Source of the DNA: Mesostigma viride
Taxonomy: Eukaryota; Streptophyta; Mesostigmatophyceae; Mesostigmatales; Mesostigmataceae
NCBI GenBank assembly: GCA_009746045.1
Contig: RPFO01000104.1
Coordinates: forward strand, 5,974,895 to 6,012,394
Reading direction: 5' to 3'
Length of the DNA stretch: 37,500 nucleotides
Shown: in pieces, positions 9,355-19,976 of the stretch
Layout of the letters: the number at the start of each line of letters is the position of its first letter
Numbering within the stretch: position 1 is the first letter of the stretch
Notes under the pieces: generated by a model
Told to the model about the DNA's origin: nothing
The model's database searches: none
The model's input: the letters and a program-made list of their open reading frames with translations, nothing else
Translations under genes and position numbers: made by a program

Positions 9355-10355
9355 GTCGTGGAAGGAGATTGTGTACGGGCACGAGGCAGCGTGGGAGTCC
9401 AAGTTTGCCAGCACGTTCCCCGCCAAGTGCTACCAGCATGCGCGCGCGAGATTGCTGCAGAACGCCGGCGCAGAACTGCCCCAGCGCGCTCACACGTCCA
9501 CCGGTCCCCATGTGTCCTTATCGTGGCAAGACAATGGTCAGGGGGGGGGCACCCAAGGTGGCGACCTGGGAACGGCAGCACGTGCGAATGCATTCCCGCC
9601 ATCTACTAGTGTAGCGTCGATAGCATCTGCGACTGTAAACCGCGCATGCGGTACTATTAGTACCCCTGGATCTCCAAGAAGTTGTCCAGTGAACCCTGCC
9701 CACACCCAGCAAGCAGGTAGCAGCTTGCCAGGTGTCGCATCGGAGGGTCCCGATGCTCATGAGCCCACCGGACTTGCCAGTGGTGGTAATAGTACCTCGG
9801 CAGACCGCGCTCATCAGCCCTCCCACCTACTCGCCAAGGAGCACGAACGCGCCAGGTCCAGGATGCTGCCCCCTGCGATCGGCAACCACGGTAGCATGGC
9901 CGTAGACAGACGCCCACCGCACCAACAGAGGGCTGGTTCGGGTGGATGGGGCTTCGACAAAGGCGACGCAGTCGCAGGGAGGGAAGACAAACGGCACAAC
10001 CATGGGCAGCCGGCAGGGGACTGCGGCAGTAGTTATGGGCAGGTAGAAGGGCAAGCGGCCCCCGCATCGCCAGATCGCTCGTGGATGCCCTCCTTTGCCG
10101 CGACCAGAAAGGCAGCCACTCGCAGCACGGGTGCTGCCACCAGGGGGGCTACGGAGTGTGGTGGCAGTGCAGCAGCATCCACGGGGGGTCTGGACAAGGG
10201 CGGTGGGTTCTTCGTTCCCGGGTCCGCAGTGATGGCAGGGGATGCGAGCGATGAGGAGGGCAGCGATGGCGTTGAGGGGGGTTCTGGGTGTGAACGGTTG
10301 ACAGGTGGCGCCACATGGAGCAGTTGGCGGGAAGCCTTTGCGCTGTTTGCCAGAG
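9355..10355 (+). CDS. F-box protein, exon completing the F-box plus long disordered region
   Basis: The acceptor is ctttcgcag (AG 9353-9354). The first base completes AAG with the AA of the F-box exon, so the protein runs ...RVC-K-SWKEIVYGHEAAWESKFAS, with the conserved VCKxW end of the F-box exactly at the junction. The next segment (TFPAKCYQHARARLL) continues the helical F-box-flanking region. About 240 residues then follow that are rich in Gly, Ser, Ala, Thr and Arg and probably unstructured. Near the end WSSWREAFALFAR looks structured again. The donor is CCAGAG|GTGAGC (10356), exit phase 1. An intronless reading would end at TAG 10459. The substrate-recognition domain is not recognised. 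Confidence 0.7.
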
Positions 10356-10459
10356 GTGAGCATGTGCAGGGTTGGTTATGTGCGTGTGTTGGCAGGAGGT
10401 CGGGTTGGGGGGAGATTGCGTCGGGGGATACGATGGGTTTCCCCCGCAGTCATGCCTAG

Positions 10460-10685
10460 GAGCGTTTTTGTCCAAAGCCTCTTTACTGCCATCTTTTGCT
10501 TTTGTCCGCGATTTCATTTCCTGCTCGATGAAGGCATGTTGGTGCTTCTTAATCCTTTACAACCGCAGTATTGTCATAGCACATCGCCGGAGCGTATTGT
10601 ACGACTACTCAGATGGTGTGGCACCGCTGATACGTGATGGTGTCGCACTGCTGTGGCATGGTGAACCGCCCGTTATCGTCTCAAG
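10460..10685 (+). CDS. Candidate downstream exon of the F-box gene
   Basis: Entered in phase 1 after a tag acceptor at 10457-10459, this frame is open for 75 codons to donor TCAAG|GTGACA (10686). Its second half (SIVIAHRRSVLYDYSDGVAP, LIRDGVALLWHGEPPVIVS) looks like folded beta-rich protein. A stronger acceptor (tttcccccgcag, 10449) ten bases upstream would give another frame ending at TGA 10637. A further strong acceptor lies at 10568. The 5' border is therefore uncertain, while the coding nature of 10565-10685 is more likely. Confidence 0.45.
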
Positions 10686-10786
10686 GTGACATAGTACCAC
10701 ACAGTGACTTTTCTGCCTATCAAATTTCATGCGGCATGGGGATGAACAAGCGAAGGACTCAAGGCACCTGCTATAATGCTGCATAG

Positions 10787-10835
10787 TCCATTCTATGGCT
10801 ACGGTGGTCGGGCCTGTGCGGTAATCCAGGATAGG
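10787..10835 (+). CDS. Candidate exon of the F-box gene
   Basis: The acceptor gctgcatag (AG 10785-10786) and one leading base complete AGT with the AG of the previous exon, giving ...VIVS-S-PFYGYGGRACAVIQDR. The donor AGG|GTAGGT at 10836 leaves in phase 0. Without that splice the frame runs on to TAG at 10983-10985, a possible alternative C-terminus. The segment is short, so support is mainly the junction phases and the natural composition. Confidence 0.35.
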
Positions 10836-11477
10836 GTAGGTAATTGTACCACACGATGGGCATGGCGCGGGCGTCCTCTACCATGGAAACTCGGGCATTT
10901 CGTTGGATGCCATTCGTCTATTCGTGACTGCGACAGCATCTGGTTGTCCTCGTGGCCGCAGCTATCCGCGCCAGCACGGCACTAGTCGCATGCCTGTTGC
11001 CTCATCGAACTCGTCAAATGTCACTTTTTTATTTATGGTTCATCTCTGCGTCTGTCTCGTCTGGTGTGATCCATTCCATGTTCTCCTTTTTAGCTATCCC
11101 TTGTCTCCGCTGCCACTGCGATGTCTGCCTTGTTTCGTGTCCACCTTCACGTTTTTCTATGTGTTTTTGTCCCATCTCTGATGCTTCAAATACATCTCTG
11201 TCCAATTCAGTACAACTACCTCTCTGTCCCATCTGGTGTCATGTTTCTGCTGCAGGGGGGTTTGCCAATCGCATCATGCCTCGTCTTATGGCATCCTCGT
11301 TGCATGATATCCGCGTCGTGCCTCATCTCATGTGACCTGCGTTTCTATTGCGCCCCTGCCCCGCCTCCTGTGCCCTTTTCGTCTCATTTCGGTTCTGGTC
11401 CCATCCCCGATTCTATTTTTCTTCCGTCCCATTCTTGTTCCCGCCCCCTCTCGTGTCGGCGGCCAGCCTACCCTCAG

Positions 11478-11600
11478 CTCGCGGTCGCATCGGGCCACCG
11501 CCGCTGCCACACGTGCGTGGGTGCTGTGTTCTGGATGGGCAGCGCTGACGCGCAGAAGCACGAGCGCCACAAGCAGAGCCGGCCCATGTCTGCCGAGGAG
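11478..11600 (+). CDS. Candidate exon with HxC-rich start, F-box gene 3' part
   Basis: A long pyrimidine tract (11411-11458) precedes acceptor ccctcag (AG 11476-11477). The exon is 41 whole codons, begins LAVASGHRRCHTC and continues GAVFWMGSADAQKHERHKQS to a consensus donor (GAG|GTAAGG at 11601). Phase 0 at both ends fits its neighbours. An acceptor at 11465-11466 (gccag) would give a longer form. No domain is recognised; a partial zinc-binding pattern (C-x2-C with His) is only suggestive. Confidence 0.4.
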
Positions 11601-11904
11601 GTAAGGTCCAGTAGTGGGAAGAATTCACTATGTACCTCCTATGGAGGGGGGTGTACAGTTCCCATTAAGGGAGGTAAGTCCCCACACAGGGAGACACTAC
11701 TAAATGTATGGTAGTATGTGGTGTATGTGTGTGTGCAAGGGGGCGGCCGGAAGGGGGTAATGGGGGGTAGTGGGAAATACAATGCCCGGATGGATGGGTT
11801 CACCACGAGATCATGCAAGAGGCCGAAGCATGCCGTGATTGTATACGCGTCGATACACCATGCAAACCGTGGGTATGCGTGTGTGTACGTAGAGGCGTCA
11901 GCAG

Positions 11905-12177
11905 GGTGGGCGCATGGGCTCACATGAGGACGTGAGCGCTGGCAAGGGGCACCAGCGCCCCAGCAAGACCGCGGGCTGTTGCGGGTACCCGTTAGCACGC
12001 TGGCGTCTGGCACCCAATATCTTCCTATGTGTTGGGTACAACGTGCTGGCCATGCGCACTGCATTAAGGACAAAACGGTCCACCCATGTCCTGCTGCATG
12101 GATGGCACGTCAGCCAGCGGGAAGCGCTTGGTAGAGAGCACGGCGACTCTCTAGTTCACAGACGGGCTGGAGCCTAG
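11905..12177 (+). CDS. Candidate terminal exon of the F-box gene
   Basis: After gtcagcag (AG 11903-11904) a phase-0 frame is open for 90 codons to TAG 12175-12177. It includes GRMGSHEDVSAGKGHQ and PNIFLCVGYNVLAMRTAL. A donor-like GTGAGC at 11935 inside it offers a shorter exon. The coding quality is moderate and there is no recognised domain. It is included because phase and strand agree with the preceding candidate exon. Confidence 0.27.
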   Translation, partial: GGRMGSHEDVSAGKGHQRPSKTAGCCGYPLARWRLAPNIFLCVGYNVLAMRTALRTKRSTHVLLHGWHVSQREALGREHGDSLVHRRAGA

Positions 12178-12651
12178 TGCGAAAGGGTGCTCGCTGGTGT
12201 CTTCCTGCGCCGATGGCAAAGAGCGTGTGAGGGCATGCTTAGAACGGACCGTAATTTGTAGTATTGTGTGAGGGTGGTCCTCGGGAGGGGGCCACCTTGG
12301 CTGGATGACAACCCAGTCCAAGTCACCGCGCGGCATCAGATGGATGGGATGATCATTGCCCTTGTTTCATGAGAGAGTTGAAGAGGGTCTATATGATAAC
12401 AATGTGCGGATTCGTGTCAACCTTTTGGGTATGCCACCTCCAATGGGGCCCGCGGACGTCATGTCGAGGTCATCAATAATACAGGAATATGGAATCCTAC
12501 ACCAAATGGGATGACACTTTGAGACAGAGGCCCGGTTGCATGTACACTGTACAGCAGTGCTGGTACTGTAGCAAGTGCAGGTTCATGTCAGAAAAGGCTA
12601 AGTGCATTCGCCGACAACTATCCCTGCGTTTGCGTGGGCAGCTCGTGAAGA
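12178..12651. other. Unannotated spacer before the 61-bp satellite
   Basis: No gene can be supported here. An open segment from 12489 (MESYTKWDDTLRQR, then a Cys-rich stretch) runs into the satellite and may be chance. The tract just before 12652 (GTTTGCGTGGGCAGCT) resembles part of the satellite unit (GTTTGCGTTGGTGG) and may be a decayed first copy. Confidence 0.35.
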
Positions 12652-15600
12652 GTCAGATACCAAAGGGGAGACATAAGCTAGGAAGAGCCAGATTCATGTT
12701 TGCATTGGTGATGTCAGATACCAAAGGGGAGACATAAGCTAGGAAGAGCCAGATTCATGTTTGCGTTGGTGGTGTCAGATACCAAAGGGGAGACATCAGC
12801 TAGGAAGAGCCAGATTCATGTTTGCGTTGGTGGTGTCAGATACCAAAGGGGAGACATGAGCGAGGGAAGAGCCAGATTCATGTTTGCGTTGGTGGTGTCA
12901 GATACCAAAGGGGAGACATAAGCTAGGAAGAGCCAGATTCATGTTTGCGTTGGTGGTGTCAGATACCAAAGGGGAGACATAAGCTAGGAAGAGCCAGATT
13001 CATGTTTGCGTTGGTGGTGTCAGATACCAAAGGGGAGACATAAGCTAGGAAGAGCCAGATTCATGTTTGCATTGGTGGTGTCAGATACCAAAGGGGAGAC
13101 ATAAGCGAGGGAAGAGCCAGATTCATGTTTGCGTTGGTGGTGTCAGATACCAAAGGGGAGACATGAGCGAGGAAGAGCCAGATTCATGTTTGCGTTGGTG
13201 GTGTCAGATACCAAAGGGGATACATAGCTAGGAAGAGCCAGATTCATGTTTGCGTTGGTGGTGTCAGATACCAAAGGGGAGACATAAGCGAGGAAGAGCC
13301 AGATTCATGTTTGCGTTGGTGGTGTCAGATACCAAAGGGGAGACATAAGCTAGGAAGAGCCAGATTCATGTTTGCGTTGGTGGTGTCAGATACCAAAGGG
13401 GAGACATAAGCTAGGAAGAGCCAGATTCATGTTTGCGTTGGTGGTGTCAGATACCAAAGGGGAGACATAAGCTAGGAAGAGCCAGATTCATGTTTGCGTT
13501 GGTGGTGTCAGATACCAAAGGGGAGACATCAGCTAGGAAGAGCCAGATTCATGTTTGCGTTGGTGGTGTCAGATACCAAAGGGGAGACATAAGCTAGGAA
13601 GAGCCAGATTCATGTTTGCGTTGGTGGTGTCAGATACCAAAGGGGAGACATAAGCGAGGGAAGAGCCAGATTCATGTTTGCATTGGTGGTGTCAGATACC
13701 AAAGGGGAGACATAAGCTAGGAAGAGCCAGATTCATGTTTGCGTTGGTGGTGTCAGATACCAAAGGGGAGACATGAGCTAGGAAGAGCCAGATTCATGTT
13801 TGCATTGGTGGTGTCAGATACCAAAGGGGAGACATAAGCGAGGGAAGAGCCAGATTCATGTTTGCGTTGGTGGTGTCAGATACCAAAGGGGAGACATAAG
13901 CTAGGAAGAGCCAGATTCATGTTTGCGTTGGTGGTGTCAGATACCAAAGGGGAGACATAAGCTAGGAAGAGCCAGATTCATGTTTGCGTTGGTGGTGTCA
14001 GATACCAAAGGGGAGACATAAGCGAGGGAAGAGCCAGATTCATGTTTGCGTTGGTGGTGTCAGATACCAAAGGGGAGACATGAGCGAGGAAGAGCCAGAT
14101 TCATGTTTGCATTGGTGGTGTCAGATACCAAAGGGGAGACATAAGCTAGGAAGAGCCAGATTCATGTTTGCGTTGGTGGTGTCAGATACCAAAGGGGAGA
14201 CATAAGCTAGGAAGAGCCAGATTCATGTTTGCGTTGGTGGTGTCAGATACCAAAGGGGAGACATAAGCTAGGAAGAGCCAGATTCATGTTTGCATTGGTG
14301 GTGTCAGATACCAAAGGGGAGACATAGCTAGGAAGAGCCAGATTCATGTTTGCATTGGTGGTGTCAGATACCAAAGGGGAGACATAGCTAGGAAGAGCCA
14401 GATTCATGTTTGCGTTGGTGGTGTCAGATACCAAAGGGGAGACATGAGCTAGGAAGAGCCAGATTCATGTTTGCATTGGTGGTGTCAGATACCAAAGGGG
14501 AGACATAGCTAGGAAGAGCCAGATTCATGTTTGCATTGGTGGTGTCAGATACCAAAGGGGAGACATAGCTAGGAAGAGCCAGATTCATGTTTGCGTTGGT
14601 GGTGTCAGATACCAAAGGGGAGACATGAGCTAGGAAGAGCCAGATTCATGTTTGCATTGGTGGTGTCAGATACCAAAGGGGAGACATAAGCTAGGAAGAG
14701 CCAGATTCATGTTTGCGTTGGTGGTGTCAGATACCAAAGGGGAGACATCAGCTAGGAAGAGCCAGATTCATGTTTGCGTTGGTGGTGTCAGATACCAAAG
14801 GGGAGACATAAGCTAGGAAGAGCCAGATTCATGTTTGCATTGGTGGTGTCAGATACCAAAGGGGAGACATAAGCTAGGAAGAGCCAGATTCATGTTTGCG
14901 TTGGTGGTGTCAGATACCAAAGGGGAGACATAAGCGAGGGAAGAGCCAGATTCATGTTTGCGTTGGTGGTGTCAGATACCAAAGGGGAGACATAAGCTAG
15001 GAAGAGCCAGATTCATGTTTGCGTTGGTGGTGTCAGATACCAAAGGGGAGACATAAGCTAGGAAGAGCCAGATTCATGTTTGCGTTGGTGGTGTCAGATA
15101 CCAAAGGGGAGACATAAGCTAGGAAGAGCCAGATTCATGTTTGCGGTGGTGGTGTCAGATACCAAAGGGGAGACATAAGCTAGGAAGAGCCAGATTCATG
15201 TTTGCGTTGGTGGTGTCAGATACCAAAGGGGAGACATAAGCTAGGAAGAGCCAGATTCATGTTTGCATTGGTGGTGTCAGATACCAAAGGGGAGACATGA
15301 GCGAGGGAAGAGCCAGATTCATGTTTGCGTTGGTGGTGTCAGATACCAAAGGGGAGACATAGCTAGGAAGAGCCAGATTCATGTTTGCGTTGGTGGTGTC
15401 AGATACCAAAGGGGAGACATAAGCTAGGAAGAGCCAGATTCATGTTTGCGGTGGTGGTGTCAGATACCAAAGGGGAGACATAAGCTAGGAAGAGCCAGAT
15501 TCATGTTTGCATTGGTGGTGTCAGATACCAAAGGGGAGACATAAGCTAGGAAGAGCCAGATTCATGTTTGCGTTGGTGGTGTCAGATACCAAAGGGGAGA

Positions 15601-16502
15601 CATAAGCTAGGAAGAGCCAGATTCATGTTTGGGCTGGTGGTGTCAGATACCAAAGGGGAGACATAAGCTAGGAAGAGCCAGATTCATGTTTGCGTTGGTG
15701 GTGTCAGATACCAAAGGGGAGACATGAGCGAGGGAAGAGCCAGATTCATGTTTGCATTGGTGGTGTCAGATACCAAAGGGGAGACATCAGCTAGGAAGAG
15801 CCAGATTCATGTTTGCGTTGGTGGTGTCAGATACCAAAGGGGAGACATAAGCTAGGAAGAGCCAGATTCATGTTTGCGGTGGTGGTGTCAGATACCAAAG
15901 GGGAGACATAAGCTAGGAAGAGCCAGATTCATGTTTGCGTTGGTGGTGTCAGATACCAAAGGGGAGACATAAGCTAGGAAGAGCCAGATTCATGTTTGCG
16001 TTGGTGGTGTCAGATACCAAAGGGGAGACATAAGCTAGGAAGAGCCAGATTCATGTTTGCGTTGGTGGTGTCAGATACCAAAGGGGAGACATGAGCGAGG
16101 GAAGAGCCAGATTCATGTTTGCATTGGTGGTGTCAGATACCAAAGGGGAGACATCAGCTAGGAAGAGCCAGATTCATGTTTGCGTTGGTGGTGTCAGATA
16201 CCAAAGGGGAGACATAAGCGAGGAAGAGCCAGATTCATGTTTGCGTTGGTGGTGTCAGATACCAAAGGGGAGACATAAGCTAGGAAGAGCCAGATTCATG
16301 TTTGCATTGGTGGTGTCAGATACCAAAGGGGAGACATAGCTAGGAAGAGCCAGATTCATGTTTGCATTGGTGGTGTCAGATACCAAAGGGGAGACATCAG
16401 CTAGGAAGAGCCAGATTCATGTTTGCGTTGGTGGTGTCAGATACCAAAGGGGAGACATAAGCTAGGAAGAGCCAGATTCATGTTTGCGTTGGTGGTGTCA
16501 GC
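12652..16502. repeat. 61-bp satellite, about 63 units
   Basis: The unit starts GTCAGATACCAAAGGGGAGA, then CATAAGCTAGGAAGAGCCAG, then ATTCATGTTTGCGTTGGTGGT. Unit starts at 12652, 12713 and 12774 fix the 61-bp step. Variants fall at two places. The first is the CATAAGCTAGG joint: CATCAGC, CATGAGCGAGGG, CATAAGCGAGGG, and CATAGC, which shortens the unit to 60 bp. The second is GCGTTGG versus GCATTGG, GCGGTGG or GGGCTGG. I count 63 units. The array breaks off inside a unit at GTCAGC and passes directly into the 8-bp array. No coding function is assigned. Confidence 0.95.
14274..14640. repeat. 181-bp higher-order duplication inside the 61-bp satellite
   Basis: A three-unit block (GCATTGG/CATAGC, GCATTGG/CATAGC, GCGTTGG/CATGAGC; 60+60+61 bp) occurs twice in immediate succession. 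The second copy is offset by exactly 181 bp. This shows recent block amplification rather than single-unit turnover. Confidence 0.8.
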
Positions 16503-16960
16503 ATGTTTGCATGTTTTGCACGTTTTGCACGTTTGCACGTTTGGACGTTTGGACATGTGCACATTTGCACGAGTGCTCATTTGCATGTTTGCACATTTGG
16601 ACATTTACACGTTTCTGTGTTTGCACCTTTGCACGTTTTGCATATTCGCACGGTTGCACGGTTGCAGGGTTGCATGGTTGCACGGTTGCATGGTGGCATG
16701 GTGGCATGGTTGCACGGCTGCATGGCTGCATGGCTGCACGGCTGCATGGTTGCATGGTGGCACGGTCGCACGGTCGCACTGTCGCACAGTCGCACGGTCG
16801 CACGGTCGCATGGTCGCACGGTTGCATGCTTGCACGGTTGCATGGCTGCATGGTTGCATGGTTGCATTGTTGCACGTTTGCATGGTTGCATGGTTGCAGG
16901 GTTGCATGGTTGCACGGTTGCACGGTTGCACGTTTGCATGTTTGAATGTTTGAATGTTTG
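16503..16960. repeat. 8-bp satellite of GCAYGGTT type
   Basis: Roughly 57 units are built on GCA(C/T)G(G/T)T(T/C/G), many as GCACGGTT, GCATGGTT, GCATGGTG and GCACGGTC. Both ends are more degenerate. Because 8 bp steps through all frames without making stops, both strands show spurious open frames (HGCMVARL- and NHATVQPC-type). Confidence 0.9.
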
Positions 16961-17568
16961 CATTTGTGCATGTGTTCGTGGCTCTCTGAACATAGTTTCT
17001 TTATAGTGACATGGAAGGGTAGCCGCTGTAGGTAGGTGATAGGGTTCCCGTGACATATCTATTGAGGCCGGTGCGGCCTGATCCGTATCGGCAGTGGCAC
17101 AAGATTTGGCCAGTTTTTCGTGGCCAGGTGGCAGGAGCTACGTTGAGATATAAACCTGCCTTTGTCTATGTTTCTTTGTTAATGACGTAGTGATTAGCTA
17201 GATCTAGAATCTTTCTCTCGAGCAATACGTGGCCTAATAGCCTCGGCAAACTTACGTAAGCCGCCGGCAATTAGAACGCCGCATTGCGTCATTTGTTCAG
17301 ACGCAAAATTTGCGTGGCGAAAAAATGCCGTTCGGGCCGATGCCGCGTGACATGCAAAAAGACAAAAGCCAACCTACCTAGAAAAGGTCGGCCTCTATCC
17401 TTTTCCCGCCCACCCTCCCTTCGTGTTGGGGGGGTAAGGCTAGCCTTTGACAAGCAATAAGTGTTCCCATGAGCATCGGCGGCCGGGATGTGTCCTGCCT
17501 GTTGTATGTGCTCCACTCATTGTTTTAATAAAGAGTCTGGTTACCCTGGAGTTCCATGGTTAATAGAA
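16961..17568. other. Unique segment between two 8-bp satellites
   Basis: No coding gene is supported. An AATAAA at 17527-17532 could be a polyadenylation signal on the + strand. A near-palindrome (ACGCAAAATTTGCGT) lies near 17300. The left edge retains GTTTGAATGTTTGAATGTTT decay products of the satellite. Confidence 0.35.
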
Positions 17569-18637
17569 GCATGTTCGCATGTTGGCATGTTCGCATGTTC
17601 GCATGTTCGCATGTTCGCATGTTCGCATGTTCGCATGTTCGCATGTTCGCATGTTCGCATGTTCGCATGTTCGCATGTTCGCATGTTCGCATGTTTGCAT
17701 GTTTGCATGTTTGCATGTTCGCATGTTTGCATGTTCGCATGTTTGCATGTTCGCATGTTCGCATGTTCGCATGTTTGCATGTTCGCATGTTCGCATGTTC
17801 GCATGTTCGCATGTTCGCATGTTCGCATGTTCGCATGTTCGCATGTTCGCATGTTTGCATGTTCGCATGTTCGCATGTTTGCGTGTTTGCGTGTTTGCAT
17901 GTTCGCATGTTTGCATGTTCGCATGTTCGCATGTTCGCATGTTCGCATGTTCGCATGTTTGCATGTTCGCATGTTTGCATGTTCGCATGTTTGAATGTTC
18001 GCATGTTCGCATGTTCGCATGTTCGCATGTTCGCATGTTCGCATGTTCGCATGTTCGCATGTTCGCATGTTCGCATGTTCGCATGGTCGCATGGTCGCAT
18101 GGTCGCATGGTCGCATGGTCGCATGGTCGCATGGTTGCATGTTCGCATGTTCGCATGTTCGCATGTTTGCATGTTTGCATGTTCGCATGTTCGCATGTTT
18201 GCATGTTCGCATGTTCGCATGTTCGCATGTTTGCATGTTTGCATGTTCGCATGTTTGCATGTTCGCATGTTTGCATGTTTGCATGTTTGCATGTTTGCAT
18301 GTTCGCATGTTCGCATGTTCGCATGTTCGCATGTTCGCATGTTCGCATGTTCGCATGTTCGCATGTTTGCATGTTCGCATGTTTGCATGGTTGCATGGTT
18401 GCATGTTCGCATGTTCGCATGTTCGCATGTTTGCATGTTTGCATGTTTGCATGTTTGCATGTTTGCATGTTTGCATGTTTGCATGTTTGCATGTTTGCAT
18501 GTTTGCATGTTTGCATGTTTGCATGTTTGCATGTTTGCATGTTTGCATGTTTGCATGTTTGCATGTTTGCATGCTTGCATGTTTGCATGTTTGCATGTTT
18601 GCATGTTTGCATGTTTGCATGCTTGCATGTTTGCATG
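17569..18637. repeat. 8-bp satellite of GCATGTTC/GCATGTTT type, about 134 units
   Basis: There are 1,069 bp of perfect 8-bp steps. Units are almost only GCATGTTC and GCATGTTT, with a block of seven GCATGGTC/GCATGGTT units at 18083-18138 and a few GCGTGTTT, GAATGTTC and GCATGCTT. The left end is nearly pure GCATGTTC, the middle is mixed, and the right end from about 18423 is nearly pure GCATGTTT. Frames on both strands are open for over 360 codons (MFACSHVR- and TCKHANMQ-type), which is an arithmetic artefact. Confidence 0.97.
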
Positions 18638-19526
18638 GGTGAGGCTCTAGGGAACAATCTGCGCAAGACCACAGACGAACATTTGAATGTGTGTGCAGGA
18701 TAGGTCGTGGAAAGCATATACTGTCACTTGCGATTCCTGCCATTTGCAGCGTACTCTCTGCCTCGGCGCACCAATGACGCCACCGTGAGATGTTTATTCT
18801 TGCCAACGTGCAGGTCTATGCATTTGTCTTCGGCGGCACCTGATCCAGCCAGATGTCATCGTCTTGGCCAGTAAACTGACCAGCCATGCGAACCTCTGGA
18901 AACCATTGTGGTGCAAAATTAAATTAAATTAGATTATAACATGACTCCGTTGGGAGATCATGTAGCACGTATTCCCTTGCTGGATGGATGGGGGGGGGCG
19001 AAGCCGCGAAACCGAACTAAGCTAACTCTAAGCTAATCTAGAAAATCCTACTACTCTACTCAGCTAAGCGCCCCTTCCTCCTGGGGGGGGGGGGCTTGCC
19101 CACAGGGGCTGGCGTGTGAGCCTGGACAATCGTCTTCCACCTCTTCGTGTTCAGCATAGCAGTCCAAGCAAGAGAGAGGGAGGAAATGCGGGGCAAGGCA
19201 TGCTGGATCTGACATGGGGTGTTCACCTCGCCATGTGTTCATACTGTCTCTGCCTCGGGCGCGAGCTACGTTCTAGCAAAATGGATTCACTGCTTAAGTA
19301 CTCGATTTCCATCCAATGGGATCAGCTATTCGACCATCACACAATTACGTCAAAGCCCGTGAGCACTGTCCAGGTGTAAATAATTGTTTATTATAGTAAT
19401 GTACGGAACAATTATAACTTCCTGAACACACTAGTTGTCGTGGTAGTTATTGCGTAACCGTCATGGTTGTGATTGACACGTGCACATGTGTTTCACACTA
19501 ATGAATTAATATAAATCGGACTATGA
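18638..19526. other. Low-complexity and unassigned stretch
   Basis: It contains AAATTAAATTAAATTAGATT at 18918-18937 and G runs at 18989-18997 and about 19085-19094. A minus-strand open segment ending at a stop in 19056-19058 (ISSLSLAWTAMLNTKRWKTI within it) looks somewhat protein-like. It crosses a G/C homopolymer and has no domain, so I do not call it a gene. Confidence 0.3.
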
Positions 19527-19885
19527 ATTAATTAATAGACACGTTACTGCGTCGTGTGAGCATAAGTACTCAGTGGGAGGGGAACATGGGATGGAATGGA
19601 TGGTGTAAGCTATCTAGGTCCTAATTACAGGATTGCGGGCACCACGGCCCGAATCGCTATGAATGCCATACGCGGTCACACGCGGAGCCCCCACAGGCTT
19701 GGGGGTGGTCTCCTTCATCACTACCTGCCATCTATCATTGCGTACCATCTGCCTCCATATTACAGACAAGCCAGGAGGCTGCCCGGGTGTGAGCCCGTCA
19801 TGTATAGTGTAGCACATGTCCATGCCGAGTCTATCACGAAAAGTCCACGGGTGGCGGCCCTGCCGCGCGCCTGGTGTTTCACATA
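19527..19885 (-). mobile_element. 5'-truncated LINE copy (3' end only)
   Basis: The reverse complement matches the 3' end of the plus-strand LINE (22,401-22,760) at roughly 90% identity by eye. It covers the last ~70 codons, the 3' UTR and the ATTAATTAAT-type tail, which here lies at the left (19,527-19,536). Its minus-strand coding piece includes HPWTFRDRLGMDM and WRQMVRNDRWQVVMKETTPK. Loss of the 5' part is the usual result of incomplete target-primed reverse transcription. No target duplication was found. Confidence 0.75.
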
Positions 19886-19976
19886 CATGATGCATTCATC
19901 ATTTCTGAATTGGCTATTAAATTAATGAATCAAGTGAGACAACTAGCATGGTGTTCCAACGTCAGTCGTGTAAGGA

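Noticed and set aside
10033-10517. Minus-strand frames opposite the F-box exon
   Set aside because: Shadow frames of GC-rich coding DNA with no motif or splice support.
12652-16502. CRISPR-like array
   Set aside because: Units are directly adjacent and similar over their whole length; there are no unique spacers, and the context is eukaryotic.
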